Shown here: piece by piece, positions 11,749-22,480 of the stretch | How the letters are laid out: each line of letters opens with the position of its first letter | Position numbering within the stretch: position 1 is the stretch's first letter | Origin: Symbiodinium natans | Lineage: Eukaryota; Sar; Dinophyceae; Suessiales; Symbiodiniaceae | Direction: 5' to 3' | NCBI GenBank assembly: GCA_905221605.1 | Contig: CAJNDS010000336.1 | Coordinates: forward strand, 890,001-954,000 | Length of the DNA: 64,000 nt | Program-made: the position numbers and the translations under genes | The notes under the pieces: generated by a model | The model's database searches: none | Seen by the model: only the letters and a program-made list of their open reading frames with translations | What the model was told of the DNA's origin: nothing

Positions 11749-12110
11749 CTAAACCCCTGAACCCCTAAACCCCTAAACCCCTAAACCCCTAAAACCCCTA
11801 ATCCCCTAAACCCCTGGACCCCTGGAAACCCTAAACCCCTCCCCTGAACCCCTAGAAACCCTAAACCCCTAGAAACCCTAAACCCCTAAAGCCCTCAACC
11901 CCTCAACCCTAAACCCCTAAACCCCTAGACACCCTAAACCCCTAAACCCCTAAACCCCTAAACCCCTAAACCCCTAAACCCCTAAACCCCTAAACCCCTA
12001 AACCCCTAAACCCCTAAACCCCTAAACCTCTAAACCGCTAAACCCCTAAACCCCTAAACCCTAAACCCTAAACCCTAAACCCTAAACCCTAAACCCTAAA
12101 CCCCAAACCC
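11749..12110. repeat. AAACCCCT (8-mer) array grading to AAACCCT
   Basis: An 8-bp variant with one extra C dominates 11749-12050, then plain CCCTAAA up to the donor side of the 'ILVLEAG' exon. Confidence 0.9.
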
Positions 12111-12119
12111 CAAACCCGC

Positions 12120-12171
12120 CTTGCCAGGACTCCCGTCTTCGACGACCTGGCCCGCCTCCAAAACCAGGATC
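12120..12171 (-). CDS. NBD1 'ILVLeaGqVvEdGsp' exon
   Basis: ILVLEAGQVVEDGSPGK is the closing strand pair of an ABCC nucleotide-binding domain. With the previous exon it rebuilds FDRILVL through a split Arg codon. Acceptor CAG|G, GC donor, phase 2 to 0. Confidence 0.94.
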
Positions 12172-12195
12172 CTGGAAGCCGAGGAGTTTGGGGCT

Positions 12196-12380
12196 TTAGG
12201 GTTTAGGGTTTAGGGTTTAGGGCTTAGGGTTTAGGGTTTAGGGTTTAGGGTTTAGGGTTTAGGGTTTAGGGTTTAGGGCTTAGGGCTTAGGGCTTAGGGC
12301 TTAGGGCTTAGGGTTTAGGGCTTAGGGTTCAGGGCTTAGGGTTTAGGGCTTAGGGCTTAGGGCTTAGGGTTTAGGGTTCG
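12196..12380 (+). repeat. TTTAGGG / CTTAGGG mixed array
   Basis: Tandem 7-mers with alternating blocks of TTTAGGG and CTTAGGG. Confidence 0.92.
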
Positions 12381-12491
12381 CAACAATTGATCATCGTGTT
12401 GGGCAGCCGCGCGTGCAAGCGCCCCGCGATGTCCTGGGTGGCTCCAGATAAAGTCTAGCTCTTACTTGCCGAACCTTCTTACAAGCCGAAC

Positions 12492-12673
12492 CCTGCAGGC
12501 TCTTGCCCGTCACTCGCTGCATGTGCAGGCATGCGTCACGAAGCTCTTCCCGCAAATCATGCAGGGGCTGCTGCGCGCAAAACTCCAGTGCCTCAAATAA
12601 CGGAGGCCAGGGCGCAGCACCTGTGCTGCGGGACCACTCGCCAATCCAAGGTTCGGGCCGCTGCTCCCATGTC
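12492..12673 (-). CDS. Unidentified 60-codon coding-like cassette
   Basis: Acceptor CAG|G and GT donor enclose exactly 60 open codons, including PLHDLREELRDACLHMQRV. It lies in the intron between the H-loop exon and the 'ILVLEAG' exon, which join perfectly without it, yet it starts in the phase that the upstream exon leaves. It could be an alternative exon, a fragment of another gene, or a processed-gene relic. A following island at 12393-12433 is in phase with its end. Confidence 0.4.
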
Positions 12674-12834
12674 CTGGCGTGTGCAAATCACCTGCGCAGA
12701 CCTGCGCTCATGAAGACGAGGCGCCGAAGGGCATCCAAGCCAACCCCTACCCATTTCTGGGACAAAGCATTGGCTGCCACCAACGCAGGCCCGTGGGGGC
12801 TTTAGGGGCTGTTGGGTGTTCGGGCATAAGGGTC

Positions 12835-12932
12835 GGGATGTTCCCAGTTATACCAACAGTCCTTAACAGGGATTATAGTACCCCCCCATTACCATCTCTA
12901 TTAAGGACTGTGAGTAAAAGGGTGAACGTCCC
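12835..12932. mobile_element. Fold-back element, family A
   Basis: Inverted arms GGGATGTTCCC..TTATAC.AACAGTCCTTAA and its complement. Sister copies are at 15831-15908, 16957-17107, 36754-36850 and 38925-39052, with a half copy at 50158-50195. Non-coding, MITE-like. Confidence 0.8.
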
Positions 12933-13459
12933 AAATGAAGGGTCTGAAGGTTAGGGTGTGGGGCTTAGGGGCTTCGGGTTTTAGGTAAGGTTGAAGGCTG
13001 AGGGGTTTAAGGGGGGCCTTAAGGGGCTTAAGGGGCTTTAGAGGCCTTGCGCTGTTCGGGTTGTCAAAGGTTTTGCGGGAGTAATGCAAGGGCCGCTTAC
13101 TGTAATCATTGCATATATATATAGGACTACAAGGGGACAATTTCGCAGGCACGTGGGCTTCTGTAGAAATTCCGCAGCTCGAAGACATCTTGACCATGGA
13201 AACACGCATTGAGCTGCGAAGATGCTTCTTCTTCACTGTATGGCCTGCTTATATATGGCCTGCTCTGACAGCATATGCCAAAGCCGCACCAGCAAAAGCA
13301 GTTTTCAGCCGAGGACCGGAGGACCAGAGGACCAGAGGACAAGAGGGACCAGGGGACCAGGGGACCCGAGCCATACCCTTTAAAGAAAAGAAGGCCGAGC
13401 CACACCTTTAAAAACACAACCTTGGCCCCTGCCAAAAACCCTAAACCCAGAGAAGGCGC

Positions 13460-13525
13460 CTGTCGAACTTCGTGAGTATCGTCGGATTGGGCTGCGTCGC
13501 GATGATCTGCGTCCACTTGCTGCGC
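13460..13525 (-). CDS. NBD1 switch (H-loop) exon
   Basis: RSKWTQIIATQPNPTILTKF ending in D and part of Arg. It occupies the place of 'kt.ilvTH....l...DRI', with Gln where the switch His is expected. Acceptor CAG|G, GC donor, phase 2 both sides. Confidence 0.87.
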
Positions 13526-14495
13526 CTGGCACGTTCTCATGGGCATCTTTGGGGTTTAGGGCGTAGGGGTTAGGGTTTAGGATTTAGGGTTTAGGGTTTA
13601 GGGTTTAGGGTTTAGGGTTTCGGGTTTAATTTTAGGGTTTAGGTTTTAGGGTTTAGGGTTTAGGGTGGAGGGTTCAGGGTTTACGGTTTGGGCATTTTTG
13701 GGCTTGGGGGTAGGGCTTAGGTTGGGGAGGGATGTAGGAGTTAGGGCACGAATAGCTAGGGGAGATGTTATCTTGTGAGGTCTTCGAAGTAGCTGGCCGT
13801 GCTCTGAGACGCTTGCGGAGCCGTGGGACAGAAACCAAGGAACACCACGCCCGTCCAGCTCAACAAAAGTATACGGGACATGCACCCGCTCAGTATGCTG
13901 TGCCATGGTGTGAGAGTCTGGCTTGAAACAGATGTTTTCGCAAGCAATCTTGCTTCGACCTTGGCTCTTAGGGCTTAGGGCTTCGGGCTTAGGGCTTAGG
14001 GCTTAGGGCTCAGGGCTTAGGGTTTGGGGCTTTCAACCCCTCAACCCCAAGCCCTCGACCCTAAACCTACACTTCCAAGCCCTGACTGAAGTCCAAACAT
14101 TCAATCCGAACCCTGAACCCTGAACCGTGAACCCTAAACCCTGAACGCCTCAGTTATGGGCTTCGCTCCCACCCCCCCTAGGTTCCCCCCTTAGGTTCCC
14201 CCCTTAAATAACCTTAATTAGGCTTAGATATCCCTAAATTTGAATTGTCGGGGGAACCTGAATCAGGGAGATAAGGAGCTACTTGCTGAGGCACAGGTCG
14301 GGCTGAGCAGGTTCCGGGTTTCACTGGTGCAGGTGCCTACGGCTTTCGGCTTTCGGCTTTTGGCTTTCGGCTTTCGGCTTTCTGCTTCCGGGAGTTTAGG
14401 GTTGAAGCGTGTACGGTTTAAGGTTCAGAGTTTAGGGTTTACGGTTTCGGGCTGGGCGACCCTAGTTGAACCCCTAAACCCCCCGGCGTGGAATG

Positions 14496-14593
14496 TAGGG
14501 GCCTGAAATAATTAGAATAGGATTTTGGGGGCTATTCTGGCATAATTATAAAGGGACCCTAAGGGAATAAGATGAGTAATTATTCCGACCCCT
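14496..14593. mobile_element. Fold-back element, family C
   Basis: TAGGGGCCTGAAATAATTAG ... GTAATTATTCCGACCCCT. Related copies are at 7374-7478, 54746-54810 and 57592-57693. It ends 20 nt from the donor of the Walker B exon. Confidence 0.72.
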
Positions 14594-14612
14594 GCTTTTG
14601 GCGCCGAGGCGC

Positions 14613-14692
14613 ATGTCACCCAGAACGAAGTGTTCGAAGATGTGCCGTCCCGTGTGCACGTCCACGGAGGCAAAGGGGTCGTCGAGGATGAC
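14613..14692 (-). CDS. NBD1 Walker B and D-loop exon
   Basis: VILDDPFASVDVHTGRHIFE: Walker B VILDD with Asp where many ABC proteins have the catalytic Glu, then DPFASVD. This is the usual degenerate ABCC NBD1 form. Acceptor GAG|G, GC donor, phase 0 to 2. A fold-back element ends 20 nt beyond the donor. Confidence 0.96.
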
Positions 14693-14935
14693 CTCGGCGA
14701 CCGAGGGCTTTAGGGCCTCAGGGCCACTAGTGCTCTAAAACCTACACCCTAAACCCTAAACCCTAAACCCTGAACCCTAAACCCCAAAACCCTAACCCTA
14801 AACCCTAAACCCTAAACCCTAAACCCTAAACCCTAAACCCACCGCCTCAACCCTTCTAGGGGCTTTAGGGATCGGAGCCCTTCCAACATTATAGCCTCCC
14901 TGCATCCCAAACCACCTCAAGAGGCAACCACTTGG

Positions 14936-15118
14936 AGGGTTTAGGGTTTAGGGTTTAGGGTTTAGGGTTTAGGGTTTAGGGTTTAGGGTTTAGGGTTTAG
15001 GGTTTAGGGTTTCGGGTTTAGGGTTTAGGGTTTAGGGTTTAGGGTTTAGGGTTTAGGGTTTAGGGTTTAGGGTTTAGGGTTTAGGGTTTAGGGTTTAGGG
15101 TTTAGGGTTTAGGGTTTA
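14936..15118 (+). repeat. TTTAGGG array
   Basis: About 26 units with a single TTTCGGG, in the intron upstream of the Walker B exon; followed directly by a fold-back fragment. Confidence 0.95.
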
Positions 15119-15357
15119 GCTGCACTTATCAGCCAAGTCATAACCATATTAGGGCACTTAAGTGACTTGTAAGTGGGTTATAGGTACAGTCCTAAACCCT
15201 CAACCCTAAACCCGAAACCCTAAGCCCCAAACCCTAAACCCTAAACCCTAAAAAAATTGGGTTACAAGTACAGTTAATAAGTACCCTCAAGAGGCAACCA
15301 TGTCACAAGGTGCGCCAAGGCCACACGACAGTGTTCACAAACGCCCACGTAAGACTC

Positions 15358-15520
15358 AGGGTTTCGGGTTTTGGGTTTGGGGTTTAGGGTTTAGGGTTTG
15401 GGGTTTGGGGTTTAGGGTTTAGGGTTTAGGGTTTGGGGTTTGGGGTTTGGGGTTTGGGGTTTGGGGTTTGGGGTTTGGGGTTTGGGGTTTGGGGTTTGGG
15501 GTTTGGGGTTTGGGGTTTGG
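15358..15520 (+). repeat. TTTGGGG array
   Basis: TTTAGGG grading into about a dozen uninterrupted TTTGGGG units. Confidence 0.92.
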
Positions 15521-15830
15521 GCTCTCTCTTGATTTGGGCAGTGAAGTTATTTGGGACCCAGCTAATCAGCAACGGTATCCTGACACAGGGATGCAATCCT
15601 GTCTTGGAGGAGGCTTCGGTTTCAGTGTGGCCCCTCTATGGTTTGAAGAGTTTGGGTTTAGGGTTTAGGGTTTAGGGTTTAGGGTTTAGGGTTTAGGGTT
15701 TAGGGTTTAGGGTGAGGGTTTAGGGTTTAGGGTTTAGGGTGAGGGTATAGGGTTTAGTGTCCCGGGCGTCGGGCCTGACATCGTAGGATGAGGGCCCAAG
15801 ACTTAACCCTCAAACCCCATTATATAATTT

Positions 15831-15908
15831 GGGATGTTCCCCCTTCTACTAACAGTCCTATTAATTCGATGGTAGGCAAGGACTGTTAGTATAAGGGGGA
15901 ACATCCCA
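15831..15908. mobile_element. Fold-back element, family A
   Basis: Shortest and best paired copy; arms of about 30 bp around a short loop. Confidence 0.82.
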
Positions 15909-16122
15909 ACCTTGTAAATAAACCCTAAACCCTAGACCCTAGACCCTAGGCCCGAAACCCTAAACCCTAAACCCTCACCCTAAACCCTAAACCCTAAACC
16001 CTAAACCAAAACCCTAAACCCTAAGCCCTAAACCCAAACCCTACAAACCATAAAAGCCCGGCCCCCAGACTCCCTTGTAAAGCTGGGATGATATGTAGGA
16101 AGCCCCACTTGGAAGGTTTTGC

Positions 16123-16250
16123 AGGGTTTAGGGTTTAGGGTTTAGGGTTTAGGGTTTAGGGTTTAGGGTTTAGGGTTTAGGGTTTAGGGTTTAGGGTTTA
16201 GGGTTTAGGGTTTAGGGTTTAGGGTTTAGGGTTTAGGGTTTGAGGTTTAG
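16123..16250 (+). repeat. TTTAGGG array
   Basis: About 17 units followed by a family B fold-back fragment. Confidence 0.93.
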
Positions 16251-16433
16251 GGTACGTATAACCGCCATTGCAATTCTACTTATCAGCCCCCTAAGTCCTC
16301 CAAGTAGGTTGCATGTAGACTTATCACTGGGGTATAAGTACCCATGAACCCAGTAACTAGCCCGAAGCCCTGACCACGTTCAGCCTTGCAAAACGGCTGA
16401 GAAGCAAAGCCAAACACAAAAAAATTACGGTTT

Positions 16434-16615
16434 AGGGCTTCGGGTTCAGGGCTTCCGGTTTAGGGTTTCGGGTTTAGGGCTTCGGCTTTAGGGTTTCGGG
16501 TTTAGGGCTTCGGGTTTAAGGCTTCCGATTTAGGGTTTCGGGCTTAGGGCTTCGGCTTTAGGGTTTCAAGTTTAAAGCTTCGGGGTTAGGGCTTCGGATC
16601 TAGGGTTTCGGGTTT
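16434..16615 (+). repeat. Composite TTTAGGGCTTCGGG array
   Basis: Higher-order 14-mer made of TTTAGGG and CTTCGGG-like halves, abutting the signature-motif exon. Confidence 0.85.
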
Positions 16616-16640
16616 AGGGTCCAGGCACCCCGGCGATCTC

Positions 16641-16727
16641 TGCCCGGGGTGCGAAGGCGGCGCGGGCGAGCGCGACCCGCGCGCGCTGACCGCCCGAGAG
16701 GCGGATGCCATGGGTGCCGATGGTGAC
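16641..16727 (-). CDS. NBD1 ABC signature exon (LSGGQ)
   Basis: VTIGTHGIRLSGGQRARVAL then ARAAFAP: intact LSGGQ signature that contacts ATP across the NBD dimer. Acceptor CAG|G; donors GA (16641) or GC (16644), both phase 0. Confidence 0.96.
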
Positions 16728-16956
16728 CTGGCTAACCCTAAACCTAGGGTTTAGGGTTTAGGGTTTAGGGTTTAGGGTTCAGGGTTTAGGGTTCCCAAAA
16801 CCCAGGCCCTTAACCCGAAACCGCCAAACGAAACCGCAAAACAACCTGAACCCTGAACCCTAAACCGCAAAACCCTAACCCTTAACCTTAAACCCCTAAG
16901 CCCCCTAACCCTTAAACCCCTAAACCCGGTGCCTAAACCCCCTGGAACTGGAACTG

Positions 16957-17107
16957 GGGATGTTCCCCCTTATACGAACAGTCCTTAATAGGGATCATAG
17001 TACCCCTTAAACCCTAAACCCTAAACTCTAAACCCTAAACCCTAAAACCCTAAACCCTAAAACATGATCCCTATTGAGGACTGTTCGTATACTTAAGGGG
17101 GAACATC
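16957..17107. mobile_element. Fold-back element, family A, with CCCTAAA in its loop
   Basis: The arms pair as in the other copies, but the loop holds about nine CCCTAAA units: either telomeric repeat inserted in the element or the element formed around it. Confidence 0.8.
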
Positions 17108-17267
17108 GCATCCTGGGACCCCTAGCGTCTGCAGAAGAAGAACCGCCCAAACTAAACCCTAAACCCTAAACCCTAAACCCTAAACCCTAAACCCTAACCC
17201 TAAACCCTAAACCCTAAACCCCTAACGTCTGCACAAGAAGAGCCCCCAAAAGCACCATGGGCGACGC

Positions 17268-17297
17268 CTCGTCGCCGCCCGGGAGGATCTTCAAGTC
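17268..17297 (-). CDS. NBD1 'Dl.ilPgGde' microexon (30 nt)
   Basis: DLKILPGGDE lies exactly between 'aaGLtD' and 'vtIG..G' as the family requires. Acceptor GAG|G, GC donor, phase 0. Confidence 0.88.
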
Positions 17298-17689
17298 CTC
17301 GTGTCTGTTGGGTTTAGGGGTTTAGGGTTTAGGGTTTAGGGTTTAGGGTTTAGGGTTAGGGTTGAGGGTTGAGGGTTTAGGGTTTAGGGTTTAGGGTTTA
17401 GGGGCTAGGGTTTAAGGGTTAAGGGTTTAGGGTTCAGAGGTTTAGGGTTTAGGGTTTAGGTTCAGGGTTTAGGGGTTTAGGCTTTAGGGTTCAGGGTTTA
17501 GGGCTTAAGGTTTAGGGATTAGGGTTTTCGGGTTTAGGGGTTTAGGGTTAAGGGTTTAGGCTTCAGGGTTTTGGGTTTAGGGGCTGGGGGCTGGGGTTTA
17601 GGGCTTAGGGTTTAGGGCGCAGAGGGTTGGGGTTCAGGGTCTAGGGATTCCGGGCATGAGGTCAAACGTTTAGGGTCTTGCAGTATGGT

Positions 17690-18050
17690 GGTTTAGGGTG
17701 ACGTCTAACTGTAGGATCCGGGAGCTTCGGCCGCTCGTTGTCTGCTTCTCCTCCTCCGGGTCTTCAAACGTCTGGCGGACGTCAGCCGAATAGTGGGTGT
17801 GGATCCTTGTGGCTGTTTTTTCAAGTACCCCGCCATCGCGTTCCTGGCCCTTGCCACCACCTCCGTGACAATTTCAGGCACAGGTCTCCAAAAGCTCGAG
17901 TCTTATGTTCCTGCACCACAAAATTCGAGCAACATCTGTCTGCGTGTGACTTTCAGAACAATAACAGTCAAGGAAGCGACCTGTGAATTGGCCTTTGCCC
18001 AACATACTATACTCTCAAAGTCGAGACCGAGAAAGCCTGAAAACCCCAAA
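17690..18050. other. Unique island without recognised gene
   Basis: About 360 bp free of telomere-like repeat. Frames of 45-87 codons exist on both strands, none with a recognisable motif or paired splice borders. Confidence 0.5.
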
Positions 18051-18882
18051 CCCTAAATAGCCCTGGCCCCAAACCCTAAACCCCAAACCCGGAACCCTGT
18101 AAGCCCTAATCAAGCCCCAAACCCTGGACCCTATAAGCCCTAAGCCTGTACCCTAAACCCTAAACCCTAAACCCTAAACCCTAAACCCTAAACCCTAAAC
18201 CCTAAACCCTAAACCCTAAGCCCTTTTCTGGGGCCAGGGTCTCTAAGGCCTCAAACCTATGGGAGACTGTCGAGTTCAAAGTTCTTTGGAACACCCAAAA
18301 CCCGAGAACCCCGCAAACGCCAACAAGAGCCAAAGACGCCCTAAACCGACCCTCAACCCTAAACCCTAAATCCGAAGCCCTAAACCCTAAATCCTAAACC
18401 CTAAACCCGAAACTCTACACGGGCTTCTAGTCTTGAGCTGTTGGGTTTTACCCCTGAACCCCAAACCCTAAACCCTCAAACCCTAGAGCCTAAGCCCTAA
18501 ACCCCAAACCCTAGAGCCCTCCCTAAAACCCTAAACCCCTCAACCCCAAACCCTAAACCCCTCAACCCTAAACCCTAAACCCTAAACCCTCAACCCTAAA
18601 CCCTAAACCCTAAACCCTAAACCCCATCAACCTTCAGCCCTTGCACCCTAAGCCCGACAAACCCCCAGGCCTAGCGAGGTTCAACCCACGAACCCCTAAG
18701 TAACACCAGAAACCTCATAAACCCTGAGGTTCAAAGGTTCTTGGGTTTAGGGGTTATGGTTTAGGGTTTAGGGTTTAGGATTTAGGGTTTAGGGTTTAGG
18801 GCTTAGGGCTTAGGGCTTAGGGTTAGGGTTTAGGGTGTAGGCCCTCTCAAGGCTCTGAGAATCAGTAGGCTGGGCCCAGGGC

Positions 18883-18920
18883 GTCAGTGAGGCCGGCGGC
18901 ATGGATCGACTGCCAGTAGC
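18883..18920 (-). CDS. NBD1 'RYw...haaGL.D' microexon (38 nt)
   Basis: (R)YWQSIHAAGLTD; the split Arg codon restores the family's RY. Acceptor GAG|G, GC donor, phase 1 to 0. Confidence 0.9.
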
Positions 18921-18965
18921 CTCTTTCCGCAGGAATTAGGGTCTAGAGGCTCTAAACCCCTAAGC

Positions 18966-19140
18966 CCCTCCCTAAACCCTAAACCCTCCTAAACCCTCCT
19001 AAACCCTCCTAAACCCTCCTAAACCCTCCTAAACCCTCCTAAGCCCTAAACCCCCCCTAAACCCTAAACCCTAAACCCTAAACCCTAAACCCTAAACCCT
19101 AAACCCTAAACCCTAAACCCTAAACCCTAAACCCTAAACC
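18966..19140. repeat. AAACCCTCCT array then CCCTAAA array
   Basis: Six copies of a 10-bp variant (18980-19045) followed by about 13 plain CCCTAAA units. Confidence 0.92.
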
Positions 19141-19222
19141 CTGGCAGCCGAAGGTCGGGGCTGAGACCAACATCGCAAACTAGAATTAGGGGCGTTTGGC
19201 TTCGGGTTTAAGGCCTTCGAGG

Positions 19223-19513
19223 GTCTTGGGGGTTTTGGGGGTTTTGGGGGCTTCTGGGTTTTTTGGGGTTTTGGGGGGTTTTGGGGGTTTTGGGGTTTTG
19301 GGGTTTTGGGGGGTTGGGGGGTTTTGGGGGGTTTTGGGGGTTTTGGGGTTTTGTGGTTTTGGGGGTTTTGGGGGCTTCTGAGTTTTTTTGGGTTTTTGGG
19401 GTTTTGGGGGGTTTTGGGGGTTTTGGGGTTTTGGGGTTTTGGGGGTTTTGGGGGTTTTGGGGGTTTTGGGGGTTTTGGGGGTTTTGGGGGTTTTGGGGTT
19501 TTGGGGTTTTGGT
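19223..19513 (+). repeat. TTTTGGGG(G) array
   Basis: About 290 bp of TTTTGGGG and TTTTGGGGG, the form of ciliate (Euplotes/Oxytricha) telomeres rather than TTTAGGG. Open in several frames only because it lacks stops. Confidence 0.93.
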
Positions 19514-19626
19514 TGAAGGCGTAGCTCAGCGAAAGGTCCTCACTACTTTAGGGGCTTGAGATTCGACAGCTCAGGGTTCGGGCTTAGGGTTGGGGCTTAG
19601 GGTTTGGGGCTTCGGGTTTGGGGTTT

Positions 19627-19740
19627 AGAGCTTAGGGTTTAGGGTTTAGGGTTTAGGGTTTAGGGTTTAGGGTTTAGGGTTTAGGGTTTAGGGTTTAGGG
19701 TTTAGGGTTTAGGGTTTAGGGTTTAGGGTTTAGGGTTTGG
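19627..19740 (+). repeat. TTTAGGG array
   Basis: About 16 units upstream of the 20.2-kb exon. Confidence 0.93.
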
Positions 19741-20197
19741 GGCTTAGGGGGTTGAGGGGTTAGAGCGTAGGGATGAGAGGATGCTTCGGGCTCTCAAGGG
19801 ACGAAAGGAGGGACCCTTACAAGGCTCCCTAGGGGAAGATTTAGGGTTATCTAGGAGCTACTAGCATATATATGGCCTTTTTAAGGGGGCTGTTTAGGGG
19901 AATAAGATTAGGGGTCCCTTCTTGGGGTCCCTCCTCATATCTTTTAAGGCTCAGGCTTTGGGGCTTTACGAAAATGGGGGATCCCCAACGTAGTTCCCTA
20001 AATAGTAGGATCCCCTTATAACAAAGGGACCACAAGAAGGTACCCCCAAAGATCGTACAACCCCCCCCATTTAGAGCCGAGGGCTTTTGGAGTTTGGGGT
20101 TTCGGGTTTCGGGTTTAGGGTTTAGGGTTTAGGGTTTAGGGTTTAGGGGTCAGGGGCCAAGGGCTTCGGAGGCCCGTTCCGCGTTCCGCCAAGGGGC

Positions 20198-20264
20198 GAT
20201 CCACGTCCATTGCCTGATCGAGGACCACATTCTCCCGGAGCGTGCCTTCGAAGATCCAAGGCAC
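20198..20264 (-). CDS. NBD1 'vPWIFeGTlreN' exon
   Basis: VPWIFEGTLRENVVLDQAMD: diagnostic ABCC NBD1 stretch directly after the Q-loop. Acceptor GAG|G, GC donor, phase 0 to 1. Confidence 0.94.
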
Positions 20265-21005
20265 CTCGTTAGGGTTTAGGGTTTAGGGTTTAGGCTTTCG
20301 GGTTTAGGGTTTCGGGTTTCGGGTTTCGGGTTTAGGGTTTAGGGTTGAGGGTGTCGGGGGGGGGAGGGAGGGGGCAGGGGTACTTGCTCTTGAGAGCCCA
20401 CGATCCCTAAACTCTGAACCCGAGACCCTAGACGCTAAGCCTTAACTACACACTTCTCCAACAACCAACAGGAATACCCTAAACCCTAAACCCTAAACCC
20501 TAAACCCTAAACCATTTTCTTATAGAATGCGACAGCCCCAAACAGTTCAAGTCTTTGGCGAAGTAAGATTAAGGGAATGAGTGTCGGGTTGTTTAGGGTT
20601 CATGGCGTAGGCTGGGCAGAAGACCCACGCAGCCCACTTCTAGCTGTAGCTTCTAGGCCCCTTAAGTATCCGAATTTGGCGATCATTGGTGTAGAGTACG
20701 GCGATGATCGGGTTAAGATCCAGCCCGCGAACCTGGTAATCCCTGAAAGCTCCTAAACCCGAAGCCCTGCAACCCTAAACCCCCCAACAGTCAACCCTAA
20801 ACTTAAAGGTTCGAAGCCCTCTTAGGGTTTAAGGTTTAGGGTTTAAGATATAGGGGTTTAGGGTTGAGGGGTTTTGGGGTTTAGGGTTTTACGGTTTCGG
20901 GTTTAGGGTTTAGGGTTTAGGGTTTCGGGTTTAGGGTTTAGGGTTTAGGGTTTGGGGTTTAGGGTTTGGGGTTTAGGGCTTAGGGTGCCCCCGAAGCCAC
21001 CGGGC

Positions 21006-21096
21006 CTGCGCGCAGTACGCGATCTTGCCCGACTCCGGGGGCGGAGTGTCCACGGTGGCGGTGCCGATGGGGTAGAGCTCGCCCAGCAAGGCGTTC
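21006..21096 (-). CDS. NBD1 'aLLGEl' and Q-loop exon
   Basis: NALLGELYPIG... then SGKIAYCAQ: the helix after the P-loop and the Q-loop Gln. Acceptor CAG|G, GC donor (GCCCGG), phase 2 to 0. It joins in frame to the Walker A exon across the retrotransposon-bearing intron. Confidence 0.93.
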
Positions 21097-21294
21097 CTGG
21101 GCTTCGGGCTCTGCTTGGTTTAGGGTTTAGGGTTTAGGGTTTAGGGTTTAGGGTTTGGGGTTTGGGGTTTAGGGTTTAGGGTTTAGGGTTTAGGGTTTAG
21201 GGCTTAGGGCTACAACCCCAACTCTAACCCCTGCCCGTTAACCCCTCTACATCCCAACCTTAACCCGTAAACCCTACACCCTAAACCCTAAACC

Positions 21295-21299
21295 CTAAA
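21295..21299. repeat. Target-site duplication CTAAA (left copy)
   Basis: CTAAA just outside the left LTR, part of a CCCTAAA unit; its partner is at 29025-29029. Confidence 0.85.
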
Positions 21300-21611
21300 T
21301 ATAAATAAACACACCCTTAACCGTGGAGTTCCTGGATCTCTTAGGTACGCCGATCGAGTCACTCTTTTTCAGATTCTTGAGCCAAACACGTTCCGAATAA
21401 TTCTCAAATGGCTGTTCGCTGCACAGGCTGTTCTCCGAAGAGCTTCCATGTCCGACAGTCCTTCGCATGCAAGATTCAGCTCTTCACCAGAAGCATCATG
21501 TAGCTTCTGCTCAGCTTGATTTGCGAGGTCACGAACCACCGCTTCATGGATCAACTATCATATCGTATTGGTGGGTTAGTTATATACCATATATAGTGTA
21601 ACATATTCACA
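21300..21611 (-). repeat. 3' LTR of the copia element
   Basis: Identical in sequence to the 5' LTR, including the 61-codon frame (21369-21554). It should supply the 3' end of the element's transcript. Confidence 0.95.
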
Positions 21612-21618
21612 CCCCCGC
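21612..21618 (-). promoter_or_regulatory. Short polypurine tract
   Basis: GCGGGGG on the coding strand directly before the 3' LTR, in the position of the plus-strand primer. It is short for a PPT, so confidence is moderate. Confidence 0.6.
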
Positions 21619-22480
21619 ATAACTAAGCAACCAATACTTCCCACGTTCGTATGTTGACCTCGAAGTTGCCTGTCCCGGAAGCATCGGCCATTAACTTTGG
21701 ACGTGGCAAATAGCTTGTTGCCACCGTTCCCATGCAATGAAACCGGAGCTGAACACTTCGCACACAAGGGCTTTGCTGATGGATATTGGTCATAGACACC
21801 ACAAGCGCGGCCAAGAATAGCATGCGGGCACATAGCTCAGGATATCGGTCGAGACCCACTGCACTTCAGCCATGTCTCCTGCATGCCTGTAGCAGATGGA
21901 GGAAACCATGTCATCAGCGACTTTGTCAGAGAAAACGCCCGAGATGGCTCCAGTGCTTCGCAAGTGGAGGCGCCCATGCTCCCGAATCTACAGTCTTCAT
22001 AAGGGCACCGTATACCGAAAATCTGTCAACAATCCTCTGAATCCATGGAAAAAGTCCACAACAAGAACATTTGAAACTCACGCTTTCAATATGTTTCACG
22101 ATAACCGTTGAGTCCAACTACACATGTACAACAAGAAGGGAGCGGGCTCTTAAGCAAGGGCTAAATTGCAACCGTTTACAAGTCTAACCGAAACAGCGCC
22201 TACAAAAACCTAAGCGCGGCCGAACTTGTATGCTAGAGTTCCTGTTTCATTGGACTAATGAATACTAGTATTCAGGTATATATGTATATATATATGTGTA
22301 TATATATATGTAACGAACCTTCCTTCGCCCATTATGAATGAAGCAGGATTTCGGTCACTGGCATTCAGCATGATGCAAGCAACAACTGCAGATCCTTCTG
22401 CAAAAGCGACGTTCAAAAACTCCATGACAAGCACTCAACTCGACATGCAACGGCCAGCTGTCAACATCAACATGGCAAGC
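21619..22480 (-). other. Long 3' non-coding part of the copia element
   Basis: About 860 nt between the Gag-Pol stop and the 3' LTR. Only short frames are seen (up to 85 codons, one with CAKC). A TA/TG-rich microsatellite lies at 22276-22312. No known domain was recognised. It may be a remnant of a further gene or an RNA signal region. Confidence 0.6.
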
